A DNA stretch of 64,000 nt from Luteimonas saliphila (GTDB lineage: Bacteria; Pseudomonadota; Gammaproteobacteria; Xanthomonadales; Xanthomonadaceae): NCBI RefSeq assembly GCF_016774335.1, contig NZ_JAETWA010000042.1:261121-325120 (forward strand), written 5' to 3'. Made by a program: the position numbers and the translations under genes. The notes beneath the pieces are model-generated. The model did not search any database, had not been told where the DNA came from, and saw nothing but the letters and a program-made list of their open reading frames with translations. Positions 42,942 through 51,763 of this stretch are shown here, piece after piece (within the stretch, counting starts at the first letter, position 1; every line of letters starts with the position of its first letter).

Positions 42942-44705
42942 ATGAATGCAGTTCCGCGCCCGCAGGCCATGCCTGCGGCGGGCAGCCGCCTGCAGGTGTT
43001 GAACGACTGGGTGGTGGAGGCCGCCGCGCTGACCCGCCCCGACCGGATCCACTGGTGCGACGGCAGCGAGGCCGAGTACGCCCGGCTGCTCGCGCAGATG
43101 TCGGCCGACGGCACCCTGATCCCGCTGAACCAGCAGACCCACCCGGGCTGCTACCTGCATCGCTCGCACCCCGAGGACGTGGCCCGTGTCGAACATCTCA
43201 CCTTCGTCTGCACCCGCGAGCGCGACGATGCCGGTCCCAACAACCACTGGATGGCGCCGGACGAGGCGCACGCGAAGATCGATGCGCTGTTCGCCGGCTG
43301 CATGCGCGGGCGCACCCTCTACGTGATCCCGTACTGCATGGGCCCGATCGACTCGCCGCTGGTGCGCTGTGGCGTCGAGATCACCGACTCGCCCTACGTG
43401 GTGGCGAGCATGCGCCTGATGACGCGCATGGGCACTGCCGCGCTGGCGCGCATCGAGCGGGAGGGCGCCGACGGCAGGCCGTTCGTCCGCGGCCTGCATT
43501 CGACCGGCGAGCTCGACCCCGACCGACGCTTCATCATGCATTTTCCCGAGGAGCTGGCGATCAAGTCGTACGGCTCCGGCTACGGCGGCAACGCGCTGCT
43601 GGGCAAGAAGTGCCATGCGCTGCGGATCGCGTCGTGGCAGGCTCGCCAGGAAGGCTGGCTCGCCGAGCACATGCTGATCCTCGGCCTGGAGACGCCGGCG
43701 GGCGACACGCACTACATTGCGGCCGCGTTTCCCAGCGCCTGCGGGAAGACGAATCTAGCCATGCTGGTGCCGCCGGAAAGCTACCGCGAACAGGGATGGA
43801 AGGTCTGGACGGTCGGCGACGACATCGCCTGGCTGCATCCGGGCGAGGACGGCCGGCTCTGGGCGATCAACCCGGAGGCCGGGTACTTCGGCGTCGCCCC
43901 CGGAACCTCCGCCGGAACCAACCCCAATGCGCTGGCGACGATCCAGCGCGACACGATCTACACCAACGTCGCCCTGACCGACGACCGGCAACCGTGGTGG
44001 GAGGGGTTGGACGATCGGGTGCCCGCCGTGGACTGGCGCGGTCGGCCCTACGACCCGGCGAACGGCCCGGCGGCGCATCCGAACTCGCGCTTCACCGTCA
44101 GCGCCAGGCAGTGCCCCAGCTGGTCGCCGCATGCGGAAGACCCGCAGGGCGTGCCGATCTCGGCGATCGTGTTCGGCGGCCGCCGCTCGAGTCTGGTGCC
44201 GCTGGTGTACGAAGCCCGGGACTGGGCGCACGGCGTCTTCGTCGGCGCATCCATGGCTTCGGAAACCACCGCCGCGGCGACCGGCGAGGTCGGCATGCTG
44301 CGCCGCGACCCGATGGCGATGAAGCCGTTCTGCGGCTACCACTTCGGCGACTACTTCGCGCACTGGCTGTCTTTCGACAGGCCCGGCGCGCGATTGCCGA
44401 AGATCTTCCACGTCAACTGGTTCCGCAGGGATGCCGACGGCAGGTTCCTGTGGCCGGGGTTCGGCGAGAACATCCGCTTGCTGGAGTGGATCGTGGGGCG
44501 GGTGCGCGGCGACGCGGCGGCGGTGGAGGCTTCGATCGGCCTGTTGCCGGGCAAGGGCGCGATCGGTCTGCCGGCATCGGCCGGCGACGGTGCATCGCTA
44601 GAGGCGATCCTGGGGTACGCGCCCGAGGACTGGGTAGGCGAGCGAGCCGACGTCGATCGCTTCCTGGACTCGTACCGGCCAAGGCTTCCCCTCGACGCCT
44701 GGTGA
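42942..44705 (+). CDS. pckG: Phosphoenolpyruvate carboxykinase (GTP)
   Basis: A 587-aa GTP-type PEPCK, which converts oxaloacetate and GTP to phosphoenolpyruvate, GDP and CO2 for gluconeogenesis. [13 protein letters not shown] (about residues 264-276) holds the reactive Cys and kinase P-loop; [64 protein letters not shown] and [13 protein letters not shown] are conserved. Length and motifs separate it from the ATP enzyme. The start at 42942 has a GGGAGGA site and removes 16 unlikely residues. Confidence 0.96.
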   Translation: MNAVPRPQAMPAAGSRLQVLNDWVVEAAALTRPDRIHWCDGSEAEYARLLAQMSADGTLIPLNQQTHPGCYLHRSHPEDVARVEHLTFVCTRERDDAGPNNHWMAPDEAHAKIDALFAGCMRGRTLYVIPYCMGPIDSPLVRCGVEITDSPYVVASMRLMTRMGTAALARIEREGADGRPFVRGLHSTGELDPDRRFIMHFPEELAIKSYGSGYGGNALLGKKCHALRIASWQARQEGWLAEHMLILGLETPAGDTHYIAAAFPSACGKTNLAMLVPPESYREQGWKVWTVGDDIAWLHPGEDGRLWAINPEAGYFGVAPGTSAGTNPNALATIQRDTIYTNVALTDDRQPWWEGLDDRVPAVDWRGRPYDPANGPAAHPNSRFTVSARQCPSWSPHAEDPQGVPISAIVFGGRRSSLVPLVYEARDWAHGVFVGASMASETTAAATGEVGMLRRDPMAMKPFCGYHFGDYFAHWLSFDRPGARLPKIFHVNWFRRDADGRFLWPGFGENIRLLEWIVGRVRGDAAAVEASIGLLPGKGAIGLPASAGDGASLEAILGYAPEDWVGERADVDRFLDSYRPRLPLDAW

Positions 44706-44845
44706 CAGGCGGCCGCTCCGGCCACGGCGAAGCGACCGGGGCGATTCCCCGCCGGGAAGGCGTTTGGACGCGCGGCCATGCCGTCGATGCAACGCACATG
44801 GCTAGAATGCACCGGTACGTCCCGGGGACATGCTGGATCGCGAAC

Positions 44846-46123
44846 GTGGCCGAAGCTTTGGCGGGACTGGTGAATGCGGCGGGCGCCGCGGCCGCGGCGG
44901 GCCGGTGGCAGGAGGCCGAGCGGCTGTGGGCGCAGGTCCGCACGCTCGATCCCGGCCACGTGCAAGCCTTGTTCAGCCTCGGCGTCCACGCCTTCCAGCG
45001 GGGCGATACCAGGGGCGCTCTGGAACTGCTGCAAGCGGCGCGCGAGTGCGCGCCGCGCGATCCGATGATCCCGACGACGGTCTCCCGCGTGTTCCGTGAA
45101 CTCGGCCTGCAGGACCAGGAGTGGGCCGCGATCATCGACGCGCTGCAGGTCGATCCCTATTTCCTGCCCGGCCTGCTCGGCAAGGCTGAATTCCTGGAAC
45201 GGCAGCGGCGGGTCCGGACCGCCGCCGCGGTGTTCCGCGACGCGTTGAAGATCGCGCCCGAGGAGCCGCAATGGCCGCAGGCGCTGCGACGGCGACTCGA
45301 GCACGCCCGCGACGTGGTGCGCAACGACACCGATGAGCTGGCCTCCTACCTCGCACATGAGATCTCCGCGACGCGCGCCACGGTCGATGCGGCGGTGGCA
45401 GACCGCTGGCACGAGGCGGTCTCGATCCTCGCCGGCAGGACCCGGCCCTACCACTCCGAGTGCCACCAACTGCACGTCCCGCGCCTCCCCGCGCTCACCT
45501 TCTATGACGACACGCTGTTCCCATGGATGGGCGAACTCGAATCGCGCACGGACGCGATCAAGTCCGAACTGCAGGACATGCTCGCCCGCCGCGGCGACGA
45601 TTTCGTTCCCTACATCCAGTACGGGCCCGGCGATCCGGTCAATCAGTGGGACAAGCTCAACCACTCGCTCAACTGGAGCGGCTTCCACCTGTACCTGCAC
45701 GGCCAGCCCGTGCACGAACACTTGTCGCAGTGCCCGCGCACGGCCGCGGCGCTGGCGCTGGTCGATTCGGTGGATATTCCCGGTCTGTGCCCGAACGCGA
45801 TGTTCTCGGCGCTGGCGCCCGGCGCGCACATCCCGCCCCACACCGGAGAGACCAACGCGCGCCTGGTCGCGCACCTGCCTCTGGTGGTACCGGACAACTG
45901 CAGCTATCGCGTCGGCTACGATTGGCGGAAATGGCGCGAGGGCAAGTGCTGGGTGTTCGACGACACGCTCGAGCACGAGGCGCGCAACGACAGCGGCCAG
46001 GTGCGCGTGATCCTGATGTTCGACGTCTGGAACCCGTTGCTGTCGCTCGAGGAGCGAGAGATGGTGAGCGCTCTGGCCAGCGCGTTCGGCAAGTACCGCG
46101 ACGAGACGGGAAGCCATCGATGA
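44846..46123 (+). CDS. TPR protein with C-terminal aspartyl/asparaginyl beta-hydroxylase domain
   Basis: About 425 aa. The N-terminal half has TPR-like helix pairs (about 5-150; AAGRWQEAERLWAQVRTLDP, FQRGDTRGALELLQAA). The C-terminal part (about 250-410) is an AspH-type 2OG-Fe(II) oxygenase: LNHSLNWSGFHLY, GAHIPPHTGETNARL (first Fe-binding His), KCWVFDDTLEHEARN (second His) and VRVILMFDVWNP (Arg for 2-oxoglutarate). Such enzymes hydroxylate Asp/Asn of proteins, or free or lipid-bound substrates. It overlaps the next oxygenase gene by 4 bp. The start is uncertain: GTG 44846 fits TPR-type N-termini; ATG 44798 falls on a TAGAAT box (44803-44808) that may be the -10. Confidence 0.82.
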   Translation: MAEALAGLVNAAGAAAAAGRWQEAERLWAQVRTLDPGHVQALFSLGVHAFQRGDTRGALELLQAARECAPRDPMIPTTVSRVFRELGLQDQEWAAIIDALQVDPYFLPGLLGKAEFLERQRRVRTAAAVFRDALKIAPEEPQWPQALRRRLEHARDVVRNDTDELASYLAHEISATRATVDAAVADRWHEAVSILAGRTRPYHSECHQLHVPRLPALTFYDDTLFPWMGELESRTDAIKSELQDMLARRGDDFVPYIQYGPGDPVNQWDKLNHSLNWSGFHLYLHGQPVHEHLSQCPRTAAALALVDSVDIPGLCPNAMFSALAPGAHIPPHTGETNARLVAHLPLVVPDNCSYRVGYDWRKWREGKCWVFDDTLEHEARNDSGQVRVILMFDVWNPLLSLEEREMVSALASAFGKYRDETGSHR

Positions 46124-47100
46124 AACTCCCGGAGCCGTTCATCCAGCTGCCACTGCAATACGATGCCGACAGGCTGTGCGAGGAAGTGGCGGCGCTGGGA
46201 AATGATGCGTGGAAGGCGCATCCGATGGGATACCCGGGCAACTCCATGCTGCCGTTGATCGCCGCGTGCGGAGATCCATCCGACGAAGGCTTCTCGGGGC
46301 CGATGAGGCCGACGCCGGAATTGCGGCGATGTCCGTATCTGATCCAGGTACTGGCCAGTTTCGGCGCTACCCTGGGACGCACGCGCTTGATGCGATTGGC
46401 CGGCCATGCCGAGGTCACTCCCCATGTCGACCAGGGCTATTACTGGGTAGACCGGATGCGGGTTCATGTGCCGGTCTTGACGCAACCGACGGTGCGTTTC
46501 GAGTGTGGCGATGCCGCCGTGCATATGGCGGCCGGTGAGTGCTGGATATTCGATACCTGGCGCGAGCACCGGGTGTTGAACGAGTCCGGCGACATGCGCA
46601 TCCATCTGGTCGCGGATACGGTAGGTGGCGACAGGTTCTGGGGGTATGTGGCGCGTGGTCGCAGCAATCCCTCCGATCGCGGGCCATGGAAGGCCGAACG
46701 GCTGGAGTTCACGGAAGGTCGACCCGTCGAGCTTCAGTGCGAAACGATGAACGTACCCAAGGTCATGAGTCCATGGGAGATGGGCGCGCATTTCGGTTTG
46801 CTGTTTGGCGATGCGGAGCAGCATCCGCAGTTGGCCACGGTGGCGCAGATGACGAGTTATTTCCTGCGGATATGGAAGAGCCTGTGGATGCGCTACGGCG
46901 AATCCGGCGAAGGCGCGGCGGAATACCGGAACGAACTGGCGCGTTACGTCGAGGCGGTGCGGATTCCGGGACAGCCGTTGAACCTGAAGAACGGAATCGG
47001 CTGGTACAGCGCGATGATGATGATCGTCGCCAAGCCAGCGCTGCGGGAGGAATCGGCGGGCAGAATTGGAAACGGATACGGGGTCGAGGACAACGCCTGA
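46120..47100 (+). CDS. Aspartyl/asparaginyl beta-hydroxylase-like oxygenase
   Basis: A 326-aa protein without TPRs. The cupin core lies at about residues 60-180: TRLMRLAGHAEVTPHVDQGY (HxD metal site), WVDRMRVHVPVLTQPTVRFE, GECWIFDTWREHRVLN (second His) and RIHLVADT (Arg for 2-oxoglutarate). Unlike classical AspH it keeps an HxD facial triad. Residues 190-326 form an extra helical domain. It is translationally coupled (ATGA) to the TPR-AspH gene upstream, so the two probably act on related substrates. It meets the sulfotransferase gene tail to tail with 28 bp between. Confidence 0.82.
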   Translation: MKLPEPFIQLPLQYDADRLCEEVAALGNDAWKAHPMGYPGNSMLPLIAACGDPSDEGFSGPMRPTPELRRCPYLIQVLASFGATLGRTRLMRLAGHAEVTPHVDQGYYWVDRMRVHVPVLTQPTVRFECGDAAVHMAAGECWIFDTWREHRVLNESGDMRIHLVADTVGGDRFWGYVARGRSNPSDRGPWKAERLEFTEGRPVELQCETMNVPKVMSPWEMGAHFGLLFGDAEQHPQLATVAQMTSYFLRIWKSLWMRYGESGEGAAEYRNELARYVEAVRIPGQPLNLKNGIGWYSAMMMIVAKPALREESAGRIGNGYGVEDNA

Positions 47101-47128
47101 GGCCCCGCTCACGAGCCACAGGATTGCT

Positions 47129-47752
47129 TCAAAGCGGATAGCCCAACAGTTCGAAATCGTATCGGTAGAAGTCGCGTACGCCCTCGCGCAACTCCGCGTC
47201 GTAGTACTGGCGGAAATCGCCGCGGCGCGACCAGTTGACGCGCTCCAGCGGGCGCGAAGGCAGACCCAAGTGCTCGCAGACGCCGTCGTAACCGGCCTGC
47301 ATGTCCTCGACGCGGCCGATGTAATCCGTCAGCAGCGCGCCATTGTCGTCGGCGATGAATTCGTGTTGCGGCCGGAACAGGATGTGATGCTCCGGTTTTA
47401 GCCGAAACAGGATGTGCTTCATGGCGGCCAGCGGATTCGTGGTGAATTCGCCGCCGTTGCGGGTCATGAAGGCGCAGTAGGAAACGAAGCGATCGTAAGG
47501 GTTGCGGACGAACGCGAACTTGAAGAAAGAAGCGAATGCGTGGTCGCCCAAGTGCGGCCTGATCTGCCGCAGGGTCAGATGTCCATGCTGGAGCTTCGCA
47601 AGATCCTCGAATGGGAGCCGCCTGTCCACGAACAGGGCGACCTGTTCCATGTCGTCCGCGGCCAAGTGTTCGCGCAGTGCCCGCCTCACCGAATGGGTTC
47701 CCGTCTTCGGAATGGCGGTGAAGATGAAGCGATGGGTATTGGAGATGATCAT
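47129..47752 (-). CDS. Sulfotransferase family protein (short, no TPR)
   Basis: A 207-aa PAPS-dependent sulfotransferase of the type-2 (carbohydrate/HNK-like) branch. The 5'-phosphosulfate loop is FTAIPKTGTHSVRRAL (about 9-24) and the 3'-phosphate block is FKFAFVRNPYDRFVSYCAFM (about 75-94). C-terminal FYRYDFELLGYPL is usual for this branch. It is shorter than most relatives. The ATG at 47750-47752 is preferred. Sulfate acceptor unknown; it lies in a group of oxygenases and other sulfotransferases. Confidence 0.8.
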   Translation of the reverse strand: MIISNTHRFIFTAIPKTGTHSVRRALREHLAADDMEQVALFVDRRLPFEDLAKLQHGHLTLRQIRPHLGDHAFASFFKFAFVRNPYDRFVSYCAFMTRNGGEFTTNPLAAMKHILFRLKPEHHILFRPQHEFIADDNGALLTDYIGRVEDMQAGYDGVCEHLGLPSRPLERVNWSRRGDFRQYYDAELREGVRDFYRYDFELLGYPL

Positions 47753-47828
47753 GCGCGAAGGGGAATGCCGCGTTTCCTGTGATGGTGGGAAAGCCCGCTG
47801 CATTGGGACTTCGGGATCCTGCCCCGGC

Positions 47829-49340
47829 TCAGTCCGGTGTTTCGATCCCGGCTAGGGTCAGCGACTCGCGCAATGGGCCAAGGAACTCGGAATAACGTCG
47901 CCAACGTCCCGACGCCTCGCCGTAGAGAGGCCGCCGCACCTGCCAGTAGCTGGCGGTCTTGACGGTATTGCCGAGGCGGTGGAACTGCAGGCAGTCATCG
48001 TCCCATGCCAGTCCGAGGAATTCGAGCAGGGGACGCAATGTTGCTTCGGGACTGACGACGAAGGCATCGTAGTCGAAGTCGTGGATCTCTTTCGGGTACA
48101 GCGACTTCCAATGTGTCATCAGTCGCAGGTACTGGCCATGGTGATGGCCGATGCCGGCCAAAGTGCCTGCGTAGTCGAACACCCGGGGGTTCAGGTGCTG
48201 CATGAACACCGAAAGCCCGTTGTCCATCGGGTTGCGGTGCGTGTGCAGGATCTTCGCACGCGGGAACAATCGCTTGATCAGGCCGATCAGCAGGTAATTG
48301 TCGGGTCGTTTGTCCGTGGCGTAGCGCCTGCCCGTGCCGGGTCCGGGCAGGCGCTCGAGCAGGCCTCCGTGGTATTGGCGCGCCAGTCGTGCCACGGCAG
48401 CGTCGTCCAGTCCGGCTGCCGAGGCGGGGAAGGGGACGAGTTCGCTTCGAATCATGCGCGGAAGCAGATCCAGCTCGCCTGCCGCGGCCACGTCCGGGTG
48501 CGCGGCCAGTACTTGCTCGAGCAAGGTCGAGCCGGAACGGAACATGCCGCAGATGAACAGTGGCTGCGGCGATGCATCGAGCGCATTTCCAGGCACGGAC
48601 GCCGGTGCAGGGAAGGCGTGGATCAGTGCGCGAGTGTTTTGCTCGGCGCGTGCCGGATCGTAGGGCGGATACCGGCGATGCGCCATCCGCTTGCCCGCAT
48701 CGAATGAGACGAAGGCGCGTGCCGGCTCGCCCAGGGTGTCGAAGGCGCGCCCCAGCGAGAAATGCAGGTTTGCGCGCAGGCCGTCGTCGAGCGGATCGAG
48801 GCTCGTCGCCGCCTGCTGCAGGCGCGACAACAACGGATCGTCCAGATCGGCGGGAGGCTGGAGCTGCGCCAACCGTGCCAACGCCTGGCGATCCGCACCC
48901 CCAGCCGGCTGCGGGCAGATTTCGAGGATGCGCCGGTAGCATTCGATGGCCGATTCCCGGTGGCCGCGCTCCTCGTGCAGGTTGCCCAGGTTGAGCAGCG
49001 CCGGCGCATAGTGTGGCGCGAGCGCCAGCGCCGCCCGAAGTTCGGCTTCGGCCTGGTCGTCCCGGCGCAGGTGATCGGCATGAATGGCCGCGCGATTGAG
49101 ATGGACTTCCTCCGCGCGGGAGATCCCGTGTCTCAGGGCCTCGCCATAGGCGTGCAGGGCCGGCTCGAACTCGCCGAGCTGTCGCAGCGCATAGCCGAGA
49201 TTGAACCATGCATTGGCGACATCCGGCTGCAGCTCCAGCAGTTCGCGGTATGCATGGACGGCATCCCGCAGCCGGTCCTTGCGCAGCAGACCATCGGCAT
49301 GCGCCAGCAATTGGGGGAGATCGTCCTCGCGCCGGTTCAA
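47829..49340 (-). CDS. TPR-containing sulfotransferase (first copy)
   Basis: A 503-aa fusion: five or so TPRs (about 5-240; PDVANAWFNLGYALRQLGEF, YAPALLNLGNLHEERG), then a sulfotransferase domain (about 250-490) with the PAPS 5'-loop ICGMFRSGSTLLEQVLAAHP (about 252-271), TDKRPDNYLLIGLIKRLFP and the 3'-phosphate block ILHTHRNPMDNGLSVFMQHL. TPR-sulfotransferases of this type act on unknown protein or glycan acceptors; TPRs commonly bind the protein partner. It shares the locus with a second TPR-sulfotransferase at 51764 and lies divergent from the small secreted protein gene. Confidence 0.85.
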   Translation of the reverse strand: MNRREDDLPQLLAHADGLLRKDRLRDAVHAYRELLELQPDVANAWFNLGYALRQLGEFEPALHAYGEALRHGISRAEEVHLNRAAIHADHLRRDDQAEAELRAALALAPHYAPALLNLGNLHEERGHRESAIECYRRILEICPQPAGGADRQALARLAQLQPPADLDDPLLSRLQQAATSLDPLDDGLRANLHFSLGRAFDTLGEPARAFVSFDAGKRMAHRRYPPYDPARAEQNTRALIHAFPAPASVPGNALDASPQPLFICGMFRSGSTLLEQVLAAHPDVAAAGELDLLPRMIRSELVPFPASAAGLDDAAVARLARQYHGGLLERLPGPGTGRRYATDKRPDNYLLIGLIKRLFPRAKILHTHRNPMDNGLSVFMQHLNPRVFDYAGTLAGIGHHHGQYLRLMTHWKSLYPKEIHDFDYDAFVVSPEATLRPLLEFLGLAWDDDCLQFHRLGNTVKTASYWQVRRPLYGEASGRWRRYSEFLGPLRESLTLAGIETPD

Positions 49341-49434
49341 TCGGGTATGCCCACATGCGGGGATCAGGAGCGGATAGTATGCTGGCGCCCGTGTCCAGGT
49401 ACCGCTCCCTTTGCTTCGCGAGGATCATGCCCTC

Positions 49435-49902
49435 ATGACAACAACGCGCCGGGCCTTGTTGCCGCTGGTGCTGGCTTGCGCCCTGCCACTGCCATCGGCA
49501 GCGCAGGCGACACACCCCTGCGCCAGCCAGGCGAATCCGGCCAATCGGCTGGCCTGCTACGACAAGGCCTTTCCTCCGGCACCTGGCGTGCGCGAAGCGG
49601 CGGCCCGGCAGGCGGTGCAGGACTTCGGTCTGGAGAAGGAAGCCAGTCCGCTGCGCAATGCGGGCCAACCGGTGGAAGAAATCGATCCTGATCGCATCGA
49701 AGGGCAGGTGGCGAAGGTGGTCTATCACGGGGGCAAGCGGGACATCGCCCTGGCCAATGGCCAGGTGTGGGCGACGATCGAAGCGACCAGCACCGGGCAC
49801 CTGCGGGAAGGCGACGCGGTGACGCTGCGCAAGGGGATGATGGGAAATTTCCTGTTGACCACGCCTGCCGGCGCAACCTTGCGTGTGCGCCGTGTGCGTT
49901 GA
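49435..49902 (+). CDS. Small secreted protein of unknown function
   Basis: A 155-aa protein with a signal peptide (RRALLPLVLACALPLPSAAQ). Two conserved cysteines follow in HPCASQANPANRLACYDKAF, then a beta-rich C-terminal domain (KVVYHGGKRDIALANGQVW, EGDAVTLRKGMMGNFLL). The C...ACYD pattern is seen in many short periplasmic proteins. It ends 3 bp before the TPR-oxygenase gene and so is probably cotranscribed. It contains no obvious modification-substrate repeats. Confidence 0.72.
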   Translation: MTTTRRALLPLVLACALPLPSAAQATHPCASQANPANRLACYDKAFPPAPGVREAAARQAVQDFGLEKEASPLRNAGQPVEEIDPDRIEGQVAKVVYHGGKRDIALANGQVWATIEATSTGHLREGDAVTLRKGMMGNFLLTTPAGATLRVRRVR

Positions 49903-49905
49903 CCG

Positions 49906-51750
49906 ATGGCGGCGATCGGCCGGCCGCTGACACGGGCGCAGGCGGGCCGGTTCCAGGCCGCGGCGGACTTGTTGCGGGCGGGCAGGGCCGGTTCCGCAGT
50001 CGATATCGCGCAAGCACTGGTGCGGGAGGCGCCGATGGCGGCGGACGCGCATCAGCTGCTGGGCATGTGCCTGGCCGACACAGGCGATCCCGACGCAGCC
50101 GAAGCGGCGTTCCGTCGTGCGTTGGAACTGGCCCCGGGTAGCCCGGTGGTGGCCCTCAACTTCGCCAACTGGCTGCAACGCATAGGTTCCGCCAAGCAGG
50201 CGCTGGACGTGCTGATGGGGGCGTCCGAAACCGTGCGGGTCCGCGTCGACCAAGGGTTGATCGCGTTGAAACTGGGCCAGCATGCCGACGCACGCAACGC
50301 CTTCGAGCGCGCGATCCAGCTGCAAGCCGACCTCCCAACGGCGTGGCATGGGCTGGGCAGCGCACTGCGTGCCCAGGGAGCGTTGGAGGAGGCCGAAGTC
50401 GCCTTCCGCAAGGTGACCATGCTGTCGCCCGAGCATGCCTTGGGGTGGATCAACCTGGGTGGGGTGTTGCGACTGCTGGGACGCATCGACGAGGCGCTGG
50501 CGGCGTTGCGCCACGCCGAGCGTCTTGGTCATGCCGGGCCGGAACTGCACGACGCGATCAATGGCGTGCTGACGGATGCCGCCCGACCCGCCGAAGCACT
50601 TGCGGGTGCGCGCAGGCTGGTCGCGGCACACCCGGAATTCGCGCAGGGTTACGACACTCTGGCGAACCTGCTATGGGAACACGGGGCCGAGTTGGCACCT
50701 GGCGAGGATCCCCTGCATGTCTTGCGCATGGCGGCGCAAGCCCAGCCCGACAACCGCGAGTTGCAACTCAAGTTCCTGCGCATGTTGCTGGCGGCACATC
50801 GGGCCAGGGAGGCCTTGTCCCGGATCGAACGGATGCGCAATCCGATGGGAGGCGATCCGATCCTGACCTGGTTTGCTGCCGATGCGCTTGATGCGCTGGG
50901 CGAAACCACGCAGGCCTCGAACCTGTACGCCTCGGTGCATCTCCGGCTTGGCAAGAGCGCGGAGTTCCTCAATGCGTATGCCCGGCACTGCTTCCGCGCA
51001 GGCAGACCGGACCAGGCGCGCGCTTGTGCCGAACAGGTGCTTCGCCTGGATCCGATCAACCAGGAGGCGTGGGGCCACATGGGGATAGCGTGGCGGCTGG
51101 CCGGGGATCCGCGCGAAGACTGGCTATGCGATTACGAACGACTGATCGGATACGTCGAGGTCGCTCCGCCACCGGGACATGCCGACCTGCCGTCCTTTCT
51201 GTCGGCGTTACAGGGCCGGCTGGAGGCCTTGCACCTGGCCCGACATGAACCGGTCAACCAGAGCGTGCGCAACGGCACGCAGACCGCAGGCTACCTGTTC
51301 GGCCGCGATGACGTCGTCCTGCGCGCAGCGCAAGACGTCCTGCGCGCGGCCGTCGAGGACTGGCTGGCCGGCCTGCCGGATGACCCTGCGCATCCGTTCC
51401 TGTCCCGCAAGCGCAGCAGCGTTCGCATCGTTGGCGCATGGTCGGTACGCTTGAAATCCGCCGGGCGGCATTCCAATCACTTTCACAACGAAGGCTGGAT
51501 GAGTTCGGCGTTCTACGTGGCCCTGCCCGCATCGGTGCGCGATGAGGGGTCGAATGTCAGCCATGCGGGCTGGATCCAGTTCGGCCAGCCCCTGGAAGAG
51601 CTCGGGTTGGACTTGCCGCCACGCCGGATGATCCGTCCGAAAACGGGTCATCTGGCGCTGTTCCCTTCTTACATGTGGCACGGCACGGTGCCTTTCGACG
51701 ATCCCGATCCCAGACTCACCGTCGCGTTCGACATGCAGCCGCAGGGCTGA
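49906..51750 (+). CDS. TPR protein with C-terminal putative 2OG-Fe(II) oxygenase (first copy)
   Basis: A 614-aa protein: a long TPR superhelix (about 15-405), then an oxygenase domain (about 420-614) of the TIGR02466/2OG-FeII_Oxy_5 type. The metal site is HSNHFHNEGWMSSAFYVALP (His525, His527), a distal His592 in LFPSYMWHGTVPF and an Arg near 604 for 2-oxoglutarate. It hydroxylates an unknown substrate that the TPRs may bind. Its end is 13 bp from the end of the convergent TPR-sulfotransferase. Confidence 0.83.
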   Translation: MAAIGRPLTRAQAGRFQAAADLLRAGRAGSAVDIAQALVREAPMAADAHQLLGMCLADTGDPDAAEAAFRRALELAPGSPVVALNFANWLQRIGSAKQALDVLMGASETVRVRVDQGLIALKLGQHADARNAFERAIQLQADLPTAWHGLGSALRAQGALEEAEVAFRKVTMLSPEHALGWINLGGVLRLLGRIDEALAALRHAERLGHAGPELHDAINGVLTDAARPAEALAGARRLVAAHPEFAQGYDTLANLLWEHGAELAPGEDPLHVLRMAAQAQPDNRELQLKFLRMLLAAHRAREALSRIERMRNPMGGDPILTWFAADALDALGETTQASNLYASVHLRLGKSAEFLNAYARHCFRAGRPDQARACAEQVLRLDPINQEAWGHMGIAWRLAGDPREDWLCDYERLIGYVEVAPPPGHADLPSFLSALQGRLEALHLARHEPVNQSVRNGTQTAGYLFGRDDVVLRAAQDVLRAAVEDWLAGLPDDPAHPFLSRKRSSVRIVGAWSVRLKSAGRHSNHFHNEGWMSSAFYVALPASVRDEGSNVSHAGWIQFGQPLEELGLDLPPRRMIRPKTGHLALFPSYMWHGTVPFDDPDPRLTVAFDMQPQG

Positions 51751-51763
51751 AGCGGGAAATGCC

